Shown piece after piece: positions 1-10,224 of a stretch of DNA of 64,000 nucleotides (positions are counted from its first letter, which is position 1; every line of letters begins with the position of its first letter). This stretch comes from Candidatus Peregrinibacteria bacterium (GTDB lineage: Bacteria > Patescibacteriota > Gracilibacteria > UBA1369 > GCA-2718715): contig JAAZXH010000008.1 in assembly GCA_014240275.1 (NCBI GenBank), positions 1 to 64,000 on the forward strand. Direction: 5' to 3'. The translations under genes were made by a program, and so were the position numbers. The notes beneath the pieces are model-generated. The model was not told the origin of the DNA and searched no databases. It saw nothing but the letters and a program-made list of their open reading frames with translations.

Positions 1-1886
<1,886 letters not shown>

Positions 1887-1898
1887 TTACAAGCGATT

Positions 1899-1950
1899 CT
1901 ACATTGAGGATCATACACATAACCTTGTTATGTTTATGGTCCTAGTGTAG
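1899..1950 (+). repeat. Long hairpin in the 23S-5S spacer
   Basis: Bases 1899-1923 and 1927-1950 form a stem of about 24 base pairs, with one bulged A and one C-T mismatch, closed by a three-base CTT loop. It lies just after the 23S 3' end. It is not followed by a T-run, so it is better read as an rRNA processing site (RNase III type) than as a terminator. That role is inferred. Confidence 0.6.
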
Positions 1951-2037
1951 ACGATTTAACCAGCTTCATTGTCAATACAATTTCATTTGTTCTAATCCAA
2001 ATTCAAAAGTTTAAACACTCAAAAAAAGAGGTTCTCT

Positions 2038-2142
2038 CTTGGTGCTTATAGCGGTTGGGGTACACCTGTTCCCATCTCGAACACAGCAGTTAAGCCAACC
2101 CACGCCGATGATACTATAATGGTAAAGTAGGTAGGCGCCAAG
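2038..2142 (+). rRNA. 5S ribosomal RNA
   Basis: About 105 bases carrying the conserved 5S core (CCCATCTCGAACACAG near 2071). The ends CTTGGTGCTT and AGGCGCCAAG pair as helix I. The flanks are also complementary: the A-rich GAGGTTCTCTCT before the gene pairs with AGACAGAGCTTC and the T-run after it. This forms a longer precursor stem that probably serves both processing and, through the T-run at 2152-2160, termination of the rRNA operon. Confidence 0.93.
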
Positions 2143-2173
2143 ACAGAGCTTCTTTTTTTTAGAAAACCACGAC

Positions 2174-2202
2174 TTGACAACCATAAGATTAAGTGCGAGA
2201 AT
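2174..2202 (+). promoter_or_regulatory. Sigma-70-like promoter for the MFS gene
   Basis: A perfect TTGACA (2174-2179), 17 bases, then GAGAAT (2197-2202). The -10 box ends 19 bases before the ATG, so the leader is about 13 bases with no Shine-Dalgarno sequence. Confidence 0.6.
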
Positions 2203-2221
2203 ATACGTGTAAACGTCAAAA

Positions 2222-3388
2222 ATGAGAGCACTTCAACAAAACATCTGGAAATTGTATGTGCATCAGTCATTGCGTGCACTTTTTTTTGTATTACCAGTAG
2301 CTGTACTATTTTGGCAAGCTAACGGCTTAAGTTTTACCCAAATAATGCTTTTACAGTCTATCTTTGCCATCATGATAGTGGCACTAGAAATCCCAAGTGG
2401 GTATTTTGCTGATATATATGGTAGAAAAATAGCATTAATAATTTCTAGCATATTTGGCATGGTAGCTATGATGATTTTTGCAATCGGGTCTGGGTTTTGG
2501 CATTTTGTATTAGCAGAAATATTATTTGCCATAGATGTATCTTTTACCTCCGGTACTAAAGCAGCCTTTCTTTACGATACGCTCAAAGAACTAGGTAGAG
2601 AAAAAGAATACAAAAAAATCTGGGGTGATATGTTCTTTTACAGCCTGTTATCATTAGCCTTAGCAGGCATTATAGGAAGTTTCTTGGGTGCGATAAACCT
2701 ACGTTACGCAGTTTATGCATCCATACCATTTTTCGGCCTAATGATACCACTTACTTTTTCTATGCAAGAAACCCAAAGTCATAAAGCGATAATAACGAAA
2801 AATTACACCAAAGATCTAATCCATATACTTAAAGTTGCATTAATAACTAATACCAAATTACGCTGGTTAATAATATATTCTGGAGTTATTTATGCATTTT
2901 CTCAAGCAGCACTTTGGTTATATCAGCCCTATTTCGTTCTATCAGGTATTGATATTGCCTATTATGGAATTGTCTTTGCAAGTTTTCAAGTTGTAGCAGC
3001 AATCTCTTCAAAATACTCTCATCAAATAGAAGAAAAGTTAGGTGTTAATAACTCTCTAGCTGCACTTTTTATATTGGTAGCATTTAGCTATCTTTTAATG
3101 GCAAACTTTATTTTCTTATTCAGTTTTACATTTTGCTTTTTACAACAGTTTGTCAGAAGCTTTAGACGCACAATCGTTACAGATTATATAAACCAGAACA
3201 CGCCTTCAGCCAATCGAGCTACCGTGCTATCGGTTGAAAGTTTTTTTGGGAGAATTATTTACGCTATATTTATTCCTATTATCGGTGTATATGTAGATGC
3301 CTATTCATTAATAACAGGACTTTATATAGTCGGCTTTTCTACAGCAACTATAGGCCTTGTAAGCTTTTTACTAGTTGTAAAAAAATAA
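2222..3388 (+). CDS. MFS family transporter
   Basis: A 388-residue integral membrane protein with about 12 hydrophobic segments, as expected for a single major facilitator unit. The loop after the second segment reads EIPSGYFADIYGRKIAL, the family's signature with the conserved D-x-x-G-R-K/R. This supports a secondary transporter in the inner membrane; substrate and direction cannot be read from sequence. Several CPR and low-GC homologues of this type are annotated as drug or metabolite exporters, but that is family knowledge only. It stands alone behind its own promoter just after the rRNA operon. The 267 bases after it hold the structured leader of the next gene. Confidence 0.85.
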   Translation: MRALQQNIWKLYVHQSLRALFFVLPVAVLFWQANGLSFTQIMLLQSIFAIMIVALEIPSGYFADIYGRKIALIISSIFGMVAMMIFAIGSGFWHFVLAEILFAIDVSFTSGTKAAFLYDTLKELGREKEYKKIWGDMFFYSLLSLALAGIIGSFLGAINLRYAVYASIPFFGLMIPLTFSMQETQSHKAIITKNYTKDLIHILKVALITNTKLRWLIIYSGVIYAFSQAALWLYQPYFVLSGIDIAYYGIVFASFQVVAAISSKYSHQIEEKLGVNNSLAALFILVAFSYLLMANFIFLFSFTFCFLQQFVRSFRRTIVTDYINQNTPSANRATVLSVESFFGRIIYAIFIPIIGVYVDAYSLITGLYIVGFSTATIGLVSFLLVVKK

Positions 3389-3540
3389 ATTTGACCATAA
3401 GTGATTCACAGGTATTGTAAATTACCTAGAGCAAACTGATGATGCAGATCAACGAATTCTTAATAGAATTTATTAAAACTTAATATTGTCAGATTTAAAA
3501 AAATGGAGTAATGTTAAATTGTAACAGTTATACATGCTAA

Positions 3541-3640
3541 AATTCTTTACATATTACTATGCAAACTTTAACCAGTCGACACTGTAGTATTTTAGAATTG
3601 CGTATGAAACAAACTCAGTGTCACAGCTGAGTTTTTTTAT
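3541..3640 (+). promoter_or_regulatory. Candidate structured leader RNA with alternative hairpins
   Basis: Nested complementary segments fold 3541-3599: AATTCT with AGAATT (3541-3546/3594-3599), TACTA with TAGTA (3555-3559/3585-3589), and CAGT with ACTG around a CGAC loop (3573-3584). A terminator hairpin follows at 3611-3634. GACACTG (3578-3584) is exactly complementary to CAGTGTC (3616-3622), which lies in the left arm and loop of that terminator. The two foldings exclude each other, which is the logic of an attenuator or riboswitch ahead of the gene at 3656. I do not recognise a known riboswitch class. A weak promoter may lie near 3486-3514. Confidence 0.4.
3611..3638 (+). terminator. Intrinsic terminator
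   Basis: A perfect 8-bp stem AAACTCAG/CTGAGTTT with an eight-base loop, running into seven T's (3632-3638). It is 222 bases after the MFS stop and only 17 bases before the next ATG. It can end MFS transcripts and may also attenuate the downstream gene. Confidence 0.7.
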
Positions 3641-3655
3641 TTAACATAATTTTAT

Positions 3656-4615
3656 ATGAGAAAACCACTTATATACAATCCAAGCGAATCTAATACCTCG
3701 TTTGACAAATACCGTAAATTAGATCCAAGCGGAGTAGAGCATTATGAAAGTTATACAGATATTTTTTGCGATACATCGATAGAGGCAGTATACAATAAAA
3801 CCATTGATAACTTATGGTCTTTACTAAGAACTCCAGAAAAATTTAAAGATTCGACAATAACCGTTGTATATGGAGCTTCAGAGGAAGTTGAAATTCCACT
3901 GAAAATCACTGCTTATTTAGTCCCTATTATAAAAATATTATCAAACCTTCAAACATACGGAATAGAATTACCCAGCGTAAAGGTAGTATACGCAAGCGGT
4001 GCAGGAATTTACATTAATCAATATCAAGAGCATGCGGTTCGAGAGCGAGGAATACAAATTTTTAATATTTTATTTAATTTTATCACTAGCTTTTATCCAG
4101 ATTTGATAGAACATTTTAACTTTGAAAATGATAGAATGGAGGGTTATCAAGAATCCCAATTATTTAAGTCGGTCAATAGTGATATTCAAACAATTACAGA
4201 TAAAACTTCATTAAAAGCCATTAAAATAATTAAAAAATTGGGTATGAAAAGGGGCCATAATGAAGAAAGTATCTATCAGTATATAGCAACTCACCCTTTT
4301 ACATTTGGAGATATTTTATGTCCAGAAATCATAGAACATAACGACACAGGTTTTAAAATTTCAATTGGTGGTCCCCCCGAAAGATTATTTGGAATAGCAA
4401 GGTATGCATTAGCACAAGGGCAACCTGATACAAGGCAAGAAACAATTCAACTATTAACGAGTATTGGTAAAAGACCAATTTATTATTCCGACCCATCCGA
4501 TGCTCTTTTTCAAAATACACCTATTGTAACAGAAGAATGTAGAGAACTTGAACAGATTTACACTCTAGTATCAAAGCAAACCTATTTAGACTGGGCACGT
4601 ACGCTCAACCCATAA
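3656..4615 (+). CDS. Hypothetical protein, 319 residues
   Basis: I do not recognise this protein. It is soluble, with no signal peptide or membrane segment. The middle contains alternating hydrophobic strands and helices (TITVVYGAS, SVKVVYASGAGIYI) that look like a Rossmann- or HUP-like alpha/beta core. A later glycine/proline loop (ISIGGPPERLFGIARYALA) could bind a phosphate or nucleotide, but this is inference. The ATG at 3656 has no Shine-Dalgarno sequence and directly follows the terminator of the leader at 3541-3640. It converges with the nucleoside hydrolase and TrpD-like genes, which may hint at nucleotide or phosphoribosyl metabolism, though it is on the opposite strand and so not in their operon. 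Confidence 0.65.
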   Translation: MRKPLIYNPSESNTSFDKYRKLDPSGVEHYESYTDIFCDTSIEAVYNKTIDNLWSLLRTPEKFKDSTITVVYGASEEVEIPLKITAYLVPIIKILSNLQTYGIELPSVKVVYASGAGIYINQYQEHAVRERGIQIFNILFNFITSFYPDLIEHFNFENDRMEGYQESQLFKSVNSDIQTITDKTSLKAIKIIKKLGMKRGHNEESIYQYIATHPFTFGDILCPEIIEHNDTGFKISIGGPPERLFGIARYALAQGQPDTRQETIQLLTSIGKRPIYYSDPSDALFQNTPIVTEECRELEQIYTLVSKQTYLDWARTLNP

Positions 4616-4749
4616 GATAGACAATATTTACGTAAACAACAATGTAAACTGCAAAACTTTAAAACAAGATTGATACCTTTTAGCAATATTAACATTTGTT
4701 CAAAAATAATACATGATAAGCTTTAAAAACTAAAGTTAAGCTAATAAAA

Positions 4750-4784
4750 AATTATCTAGGAGGCGGTAGCACTCCTAGATAATT
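4750..4784 (-). terminator. Intrinsic terminator of the nucleoside hydrolase operon
   Basis: A 13-bp stem AATTATCTAGGAG/CTCCTAGATAATT with a nine-base loop. Read on the minus strand it runs into six T's right after the stop codon at 4786. It may also stop plus-strand transcripts from the gene ending at 4615. Confidence 0.85.
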
Positions 4785-4785
4785 A

Positions 4786-5709
4786 CTAGTAATGGGCTAA
4801 CATTCTAAAAAAATCATTTTTAAAACTGTTAACATTAACGTCAACCGCTACTAAGATATTTGGGATTTTATCTATTTCGTTTCGCTTCTCTATAACACAC
4901 ATCCCTCTTGTCAACACACCATCTGTCTCTATTAAGATATCCATAGGTGATAATTTAAATTGATTGGAACAGATCAAATAGTATGCTGCGATCGCATCAT
5001 AGACAAGAGCGCCATTAACATCAAGATGCGATTTTATATTACGGATGAAAGGCTTGATCATGTCAATAATCGATTTTACAAACAATGTATTTGGTAATCG
5101 GAAAAATTCAGATTCGGAAATTATGACTTCATTGCAGGGATCTAAAGGTATCAAAACCTTATCGACTTTTGAACCTAATACAATACTAGCCGCATCCGGA
5201 TCAACATAAAAGTTGTATTCTGCTACACGATTTTGATTACCAGGAACATTAATTGCTCCACCCATAATTACAATCTCATTAACTTTAGAAGCAAGTTGAG
5301 GGTCCTTATTTAGAGCTAAGGCTATGTTAGTTAAAGGGCCCAAGGTGAGTATCGTAACTTCATGTGGGTATTGATTAACAGTATCAATAATAAAATCAAC
5401 TGCAGAAGCTTTTTGTAAATTTAAAAGCTTTACTTGTGACAATTCAGCACCCTCTAACCCACTTTGTCCATGAACAACAGCTGTAGTTAACTTTTTAGAC
5501 AAGGGCTTGTCAGCACCAGAAAAAATCGGAGTGTCATAACAATTTAGTTGAGTCAATGCGTACTGACAATTTCTTTCAACATTTTGTAGTTTTGAATTTC
5601 CAGCTACACATGTTACACCTAAAATATCTAATTTTTTACTCAAAATTGATAAATAAAGAGCTAAAATATCGTCATGACCACCATCAGTGTCAATAATAAT
5701 TTTTTTCAT
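4786..5709 (-). CDS. Nucleoside hydrolase (IunH family)
   Basis: A 307-residue protein of usual family length (about 300-320). Family members cleave the N-glycosidic bond of nucleosides to give base and ribose, using calcium held by an N-terminal aspartate cluster. That cluster reads DTDGGHDD (residues 7-14), where most members have DTDPGIDD or close variants; the aspartates are kept but the middle residues differ. The second hallmark is present: MGGAINVPGNQNRVAEYNF, then DPDAA. Base specificity cannot be assigned. It starts 24 bases after the TrpD-like gene and is probably cotranscribed with it, ending at the strong terminator at 4750-4784. Confidence 0.88.
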   Translation of the reverse strand: MKKIIIDTDGGHDDILALYLSILSKKLDILGVTCVAGNSKLQNVERNCQYALTQLNCYDTPIFSGADKPLSKKLTTAVVHGQSGLEGAELSQVKLLNLQKASAVDFIIDTVNQYPHEVTILTLGPLTNIALALNKDPQLASKVNEIVIMGGAINVPGNQNRVAEYNFYVDPDAASIVLGSKVDKVLIPLDPCNEVIISESEFFRLPNTLFVKSIIDMIKPFIRNIKSHLDVNGALVYDAIAAYYLICSNQFKLSPMDILIETDGVLTRGMCVIEKRNEIDKIPNILVAVDVNVNSFKNDFFRMLAHY

Positions 5710-5733
5710 ATATACAAGGTTATAATTTAGTTA

Positions 5734-6876
5734 TTAGCGCATGATATTTGCAATTTGACCTGCAAACGAAACAAGGTCGTGAGAGTAGTACTGACACTCT
5801 GCAATACGAAAAGCTTCTTTTAAACCACACTGTGGGTCAACTAAATGAAACACCAATGCTGAATTTGCCAGAACCATATTTATTGCATCAGAATTATTAG
5901 AAGACTTATCTAAAATTGATGTAGAAAAACTTCCCTTAGTTAGACCTTCGGGCACTGTAATACTTGAGCACAAAGTAGGTTGTAAACCAAACGAGAATGC
6001 ATCAATATGAACAGGGTAGAATTCACCATTTTCGAAAATTGTTACATCGTTTCCACCTGCACATAGCGACAACTCATCCATACCAGTATTTGAATCATCA
6101 CCATAACCTCGTAAAAAAATGCCTCTTGTTAGATGAGTTACGCTTTTTTTATTTAAAATGCTGTAAGCTTTTGCTAATAAGGAAGGATGGATCAAATCAT
6201 TGACACCTATAATTTTATGGGTATGTTGGTGCGGAACAATTGGGTTTGTAATTGGACCAATAATATCATTCATATGAGACAGGGGAACGAACGTATGTGA
6301 TAACTGATGAATCAATTTATATCGAGTGTCTAAAGCCTCAGTATAGGCAAATCCGCAATTGTCGATACTGCGGTTCAAGTTTTCAGTACTTGTAAAAGTG
6401 TTTATACCAAGTTCATTAATAAAGTCTGAACTCCCTTGCCTTCCAGCATCGGCATTACCAGGAGAACCATGTTTACAGACCTTGACTCGACCCGAACTGG
6501 CCGCAATTAGTGCTGACAATGTACTTACATTTGCAGTACGCAAATAGTCACCACCCATACCGCAATTATCAACAACTATTTGCTGATTAGTAGTAATAAA
6601 AGAGTCATTCATACCTTCCATAATTGCCGCACACACACCTGCGATTTGCTCAGAAGCGTCAGGGGGAGTATCATATGAATGATGAGACCCACCTCCAGAA
6701 TACCCATATGTAGCTTTAGTATGAAGGCCTACTAATAAGGCAATGCAAGCAGCAATAGATTGTGGATCTTCATCCGTTAGTGCACGAAGGGCTTCTTTAC
6801 CTAAATTAAAAGCTAAATCATAAGGCAAAGGAATATTTTGTTTAAGATACTGTTTTGAAATTTTATTGAAATCCAT
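5734..6876 (-). CDS. TrpD-like phosphoribosyltransferase (glycosyltransferase family 3)
   Basis: A 380-residue protein with the two-domain layout of anthranilate phosphoribosyltransferase: an N-terminal helical domain and an alpha/beta domain. The PRPP-binding loop reads NCGMGGDYLRTANVST in place of GTGGD...NxST. KHG is kept, but the usual NRxxSSxSGSAD is changed to SPGNADAGRQGSSD. The metal-binding DE is kept (TGMDELS), as is a GPITNP segment matching GPLxNP. The changed loop and the absence of any other tryptophan gene nearby suggest a substrate other than anthranilate. It pairs with a nucleoside hydrolase, so a salvage role is possible; this is inference. The start codon has no Shine-Dalgarno sequence. 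Confidence 0.75.
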   Translation of the reverse strand: MDFNKISKQYLKQNIPLPYDLAFNLGKEALRALTDEDPQSIAACIALLVGLHTKATYGYSGGGSHHSYDTPPDASEQIAGVCAAIMEGMNDSFITTNQQIVVDNCGMGGDYLRTANVSTLSALIAASSGRVKVCKHGSPGNADAGRQGSSDFINELGINTFTSTENLNRSIDNCGFAYTEALDTRYKLIHQLSHTFVPLSHMNDIIGPITNPIVPHQHTHKIIGVNDLIHPSLLAKAYSILNKKSVTHLTRGIFLRGYGDDSNTGMDELSLCAGGNDVTIFENGEFYPVHIDAFSFGLQPTLCSSITVPEGLTKGSFSTSILDKSSNNSDAINMVLANSALVFHLVDPQCGLKEAFRIAECQYYSHDLVSFAGQIANIMR

Positions 6877-6894
6877 ATTATAAGGTTAATTTAA

Positions 6895-6923
6895 ATATTA
6901 TTAGAACTAACAAATATCACCAA
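6895..6923 (-). promoter_or_regulatory. Promoter candidate for the TrpD-like operon
   Basis: On the minus strand TTGGTG (6918-6923), 17 bases, TAATAT (6895-6900). The -10 box ends 18 bases before the ATG. Confidence 0.4.
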
Positions 6924-6972
6924 AATATAGAACCATTAAATTTAACAAAAAACATATTATAAAATTAGATAA

Positions 6973-6999
6973 CAAAAAAGACTCTAGCAATAGAGTCTT
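6973..6999 (-). terminator. Intrinsic terminator after the TraC-like gene
   Basis: A perfect 9-bp stem AAGACTCTA/TAGAGTCTT with a four-base loop, followed on the minus strand by TTTTTTGTT. It closes the prgI operon about 150 bases after its last stop codon. The 150 bases between hold nothing I can identify. Confidence 0.85.
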
Positions 7000-7149
7000 G
7001 GAATAAACAAAAAAACACAAAATACTATTGCTTAGGTAAATTAGATATTATTTGCCAAGAAAATATAAACATTGTGTATAAATTACAATTTAAATATATC
7101 CTTAAATTACAAAAATGTCAAAGGGAAAATTATGAAACAAGTTACTTAC

Positions 7150-7866
7150 TTAAGCCGTAATATTGTCAGCAAAATTTTCAGATGGTTGTAAAAAGGCTAA
7201 ATCCGGGTTGTAACAGTGGTAATAAAGCTTAATCAACTCTTGGGTATTTAGTCTTTTGGTTTTTAAACCGCAGCCTTTTAAACCGGCCTCAATAGTTTCT
7301 GTGCGGGAACTTAAATCCTTTTTGAGTTCATTAAAGTGTTTCAAACGAATTACAAAATCAGATTTTTTTTCTTTCAAATGTAAGCGTTGCAGAATTTTAG
7401 TTGCAAAACCCTCTGGTTTAACTGAAAGTTTTTCGTAGGGAACCACAACGTAAAACTTTTTATCCATAATATCCACGTAGTCAAGTAACCTTTCAATGAA
7501 ATCAATATAGTCATTGGTTTGTTTCTTCATTAAGGGGTTTTCTTGTTTAGATTCAAGGTTACGTAATTTAGAAATATAATTATCTAAATCTAGTTTTTTA
7601 GATTGAATAACAATTTGAATCGGAAAATCTAAGGTATTTAAAAAACTCTGATAACCAGCAATAATAGATTCTTGCTCAACCTCACTCTTCAAATTAAAGT
7701 TGATCGCAGTCGTTTCTATCACCGCTCGGATTGCTCCAGATTTTAAAATAGCAGTATCATCACGGACCTCTGCAATTCTCAAGTGGTTCTGAGTTGCAGC
7801 AGCTTTGTTTTTTGAGGCCTTTTTCACGCCAGATTTTTTAGTGTTTTTTAAGGTTTCTTTAGTCAT
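7150..7866 (-). CDS. TraC/VirB4 N-terminal-like protein
   Basis: A 238-residue soluble protein with a lysine-rich N-terminal tail (residues 1-25). A region then resembles the N-terminal domain found next to PrgI in CPR and Gram-positive type IV secretion loci (AVIETTAINFNLKSEVEQES, then IQIVIQSKKLDLDNYI). In those loci this domain precedes the VirB4/TraC ATPase, in the same protein or the next gene. Here there is no Walker motif and no ATPase follows; the operon ends at the terminator at 6973-6999. The start overlaps the prgI stop by four bases (ATGA), indicating translational coupling. Confidence 0.65.
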   Translation of the reverse strand: MTKETLKNTKKSGVKKASKNKAAATQNHLRIAEVRDDTAILKSGAIRAVIETTAINFNLKSEVEQESIIAGYQSFLNTLDFPIQIVIQSKKLDLDNYISKLRNLESKQENPLMKKQTNDYIDFIERLLDYVDIMDKKFYVVVPYEKLSVKPEGFATKILQRLHLKEKKSDFVIRLKHFNELKKDLSSRTETIEAGLKGCGLKTKRLNTQELIKLYYHCYNPDLAFLQPSENFADNITA

Positions 7867-8279
7867 GAGTCAAGCAGATTAGATAATTCTTCAATTTTAT
7901 GCCTTTTGTCTTCTTTTTTAATACCTTGTTTCTGAGTTGTTTTATGCAAATCAAGAGGTTTTGCAGAGTAACTATGGTGATACAGCAGGTTATTAGTTGA
8001 ATAAAATCGCTTTCGAGGATTCATTAAAAATTCAATAAAGTACAAAAAGGCTTTGGTAAAAGTCATATCTTGGACTTTCACAAAGGTGATTATCAATGTA
8101 GACAAGCCAACGATAGCAACCGGAGGGGCCCAAATAAACCATTCTACAATATTTACAAGTGACAGGTAAATTACATAAGTTATACCACCACCAATTAGTA
8201 AAATACCTAACTGTTTAAAGGTAATTGACCCAATAATGGTGTCTTCCCTTTGTACATTCTGTGGAACCTTAAATTCCAT
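7863..8279 (-). CDS. PrgI family protein
   Basis: A 138-residue protein opening with the family's typical FKVPQNVQREDTIIGSITFKQL, followed by two membrane helices (about residues 26-45 and 50-68) and a charged C-terminal tail. PrgI-family proteins are the small inner-membrane partners of the VirB4-like ATPase in Gram-positive type IV secretion and are common in CPR genomes. It is first in a two-gene operon with the TraC-like gene. It ends in TGA, which shows that TGA is a stop codon here. Confidence 0.8.
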   Translation of the reverse strand: MEFKVPQNVQREDTIIGSITFKQLGILLIGGGITYVIYLSLVNIVEWFIWAPPVAIVGLSTLIITFVKVQDMTFTKAFLYFIEFLMNPRKRFYSTNNLLYHHSYSAKPLDLHKTTQKQGIKKEDKRHKIEELSNLLDS

Positions 8280-8299
8280 AAGTTCTGTTATATCTAATT

Positions 8300-8328
8300 A
8301 TTATATCATTTTTTGAGTTAGAAGCCAA
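8300..8328 (-). promoter_or_regulatory. Promoter for the prgI operon
   Basis: On the minus strand TTGGCT (8323-8328), 17 bases, TATAAT (8300-8305). The -10 box ends 20 bases before the prgI ATG. Confidence 0.65.
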
Positions 8329-8334
8329 GTTTAC

Positions 8335-8370
8335 TTTACAAAAAAGCTAAAATTCTATAATCTTAGGTGG
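8335..8370 (+). promoter_or_regulatory. lepA promoter and ribosome binding site
   Basis: TTTACA (8335-8340) and TATAAT (8356-8361), with a short 15-base spacer; the -10 box ends 22 bases before the ATG. AGGTGG at 8365-8370 is one of the few Shine-Dalgarno-like sequences in the window, 13 bases from the start, so it is at or beyond normal spacing. It is divergent from the prgI promoter. Confidence 0.5.
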
Positions 8371-8383
8371 ATTAAGAAAACTC

Positions 8384-10189
8384 ATGTCAAAAATCAGAAA
8401 CTTTTGTATTATTGCTCACATCGACCACGGAAAGTCTACCCTAGCCGATCGAATGCTTGAAATGACCCAAACCCTGAGCCAACACGAAATGAAACATGGG
8501 CAAATGCTAGACACCATGGACATTGAGCAAGAAAGAGGGATCACCATTAAACTCCAGCCAGTGCGCATGTCGCATACAAAAGACGGAGTAGAATATATAT
8601 TTAATCTTATCGATACCCCAGGACATGTAGACTTCTCGTACGAAGTTTCACGCAGCCTGGCAGCATGTGAAGGGGCAATTTTAGTAGTAGATGCATCTCA
8701 AGGTATCGAAGCCCAAACCTTAGCCAACACATATATGGCTATCGAGCATGACCTAGATATTATTCCAGTACTCAACAAAATAGACCTACCGGCTGCAAAT
8801 CCAGAAAAAGTTAGCGAAGAAGTATCCAACCTACTAGGGTGCAAAGCAGAAGATATTTTAAAAATCTCTGCCAAAAACGGCACCAACGTAGACCAACTTT
8901 TAGATGCTATTGTTGACGCAATTCCAGAACCAAAAATTACAGAAACAAAAGAAACTAAAGCTCTAATTTTTGACTCAATTTACGATCCATACAAAGGCGT
9001 AGTTGTTTACGTTAGAGTCAAAGAGGGTAAAATCAACAAGCGCGACAAATTACACCTGCTAAACACAAAAGCCAGTTTTGAAGCCCTAGAGCTAGGCCAT
9101 TTTAAACCAGGGTACCATGAAACTCAAAGCCTAGAAAACGGAGAAGTCGGCTACATTGTAACTGGATTTAAATCGGTAGCAGAAGCAAGAGTAGGTGATA
9201 CAGTCTGGCTATGTACAGACAAATCAAAAGAATCACACGAAGCGACACCACTTGCAGGTTATGAAAAAGTAAAACCCTTTGTTTTTGCATCAATTTTCTG
9301 TTCTGAAGCCTCAGACTATCCAATTTTAAGAACCGCTCTTGAAAAACTGTCCTTAAATGATTCTGCCGTTCAATATGAACCAGAAGTATCAACAGCCCTC
9401 GGAAATGGATTTAGATGTGGATTTTTAGGTCTCCTACATTTAGAAATTGTGCAAGAAAGACTAGAACGTGAATTCGACCTAGACCTAGTAGTAACTGCTC
9501 CATCGGTTTCTTACCAAGTCAAACTTGGAAACGGAAAACTAGAAACCATATCAAACCCTAGTAAATTACCAGACCCAGCCCACATCGACCAAGTATTAGA
9601 ACCATGGGTAAAAACCGAAATTTTAGTACCTAACGACTACGTAGGAGCTGTTATGCAACTCTGCCAAGACAAGCGTGGAGTGCACAAAGACATGCAATAC
9701 CTTGGACAAGATAGAGTAATGATTGTTCATGAATTACCTCTTTCAAACATTGTAACAGATTTTTACGACAGACTAAAAACCGTAACCTCAGGTTACGCTT
9801 CATTTAGTTACGAATTTATTGACTATAAACCAGAAACCTTAGTTAAGGTAGACATCTTAATCGCAGGCGACAAAGTAGATGCTTTTTCATTAATTCTTCA
9901 CAAAACAGAAGCTGTCTCAGTCGGTAGCAAAATTTGTAAAAAACTAAAAACCTTAATTCCTCGAGCTCAATTTGAAATAGCCTTACAAGCAGCCATCGGA
10001 GCCAAAATAATCTCTCGAGAAACTATACCAGCCATGCGTAAAGACGTTACCGCTAAACTATACGGAGGGGATAGAACCCGTAAAGATAAACTCCGTAAAA
10101 AACAAGCCAAAGGTAAAAAACGTATGAAAATGCTAGGAAAGGTACAAGTACCACAAAAAGCCTTCTTAGCAGTCCTACAGAAAGACTAA
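8384..10189 (+). CDS. lepA: Elongation factor 4 (LepA), ribosomal back-translocase GTPase
   Basis: A 601-residue translational GTPase of exact family length. The G1 loop is AHIDHGKST (residues 11-19), the switch region has QERGITI, G3 is DTPGH, and G4 is NKID. EF-G-like domains follow, and the C-terminal LepA domain ends in the lysine-rich tail DRTRKDKLRKKQAKGKKRMK typical of EF4. LepA binds the ribosome and acts in initiation or in recovery of stalled or mistranslocated ribosomes. It has its own promoter and is followed closely by a small secreted-protein gene on the same strand. Confidence 0.98.
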   Translation: MSKIRNFCIIAHIDHGKSTLADRMLEMTQTLSQHEMKHGQMLDTMDIEQERGITIKLQPVRMSHTKDGVEYIFNLIDTPGHVDFSYEVSRSLAACEGAILVVDASQGIEAQTLANTYMAIEHDLDIIPVLNKIDLPAANPEKVSEEVSNLLGCKAEDILKISAKNGTNVDQLLDAIVDAIPEPKITETKETKALIFDSIYDPYKGVVVYVRVKEGKINKRDKLHLLNTKASFEALELGHFKPGYHETQSLENGEVGYIVTGFKSVAEARVGDTVWLCTDKSKESHEATPLAGYEKVKPFVFASIFCSEASDYPILRTALEKLSLNDSAVQYEPEVSTALGNGFRCGFLGLLHLEIVQERLEREFDLDLVVTAPSVSYQVKLGNGKLETISNPSKLPDPAHIDQVLEPWVKTEILVPNDYVGAVMQLCQDKRGVHKDMQYLGQDRVMIVHELPLSNIVTDFYDRLKTVTSGYASFSYEFIDYKPETLVKVDILIAGDKVDAFSLILHKTEAVSVGSKICKKLKTLIPRAQFEIALQAAIGAKIISRETIPAMRKDVTAKLYGGDRTRKDKLRKKQAKGKKRMKMLGKVQVPQKAFLAVLQKD

Positions 10190-10224
10190 AAACATAGAAA
10201 TTATTATTTTTAAAACTATAAAAG

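Noticed and set aside
7863..7865. UGA reassigned to an amino acid
   Set aside because: prgI and rnhB end in TGA at positions consistent with family length and with overlapping starts, and no gene has internal TGA in conserved domains.
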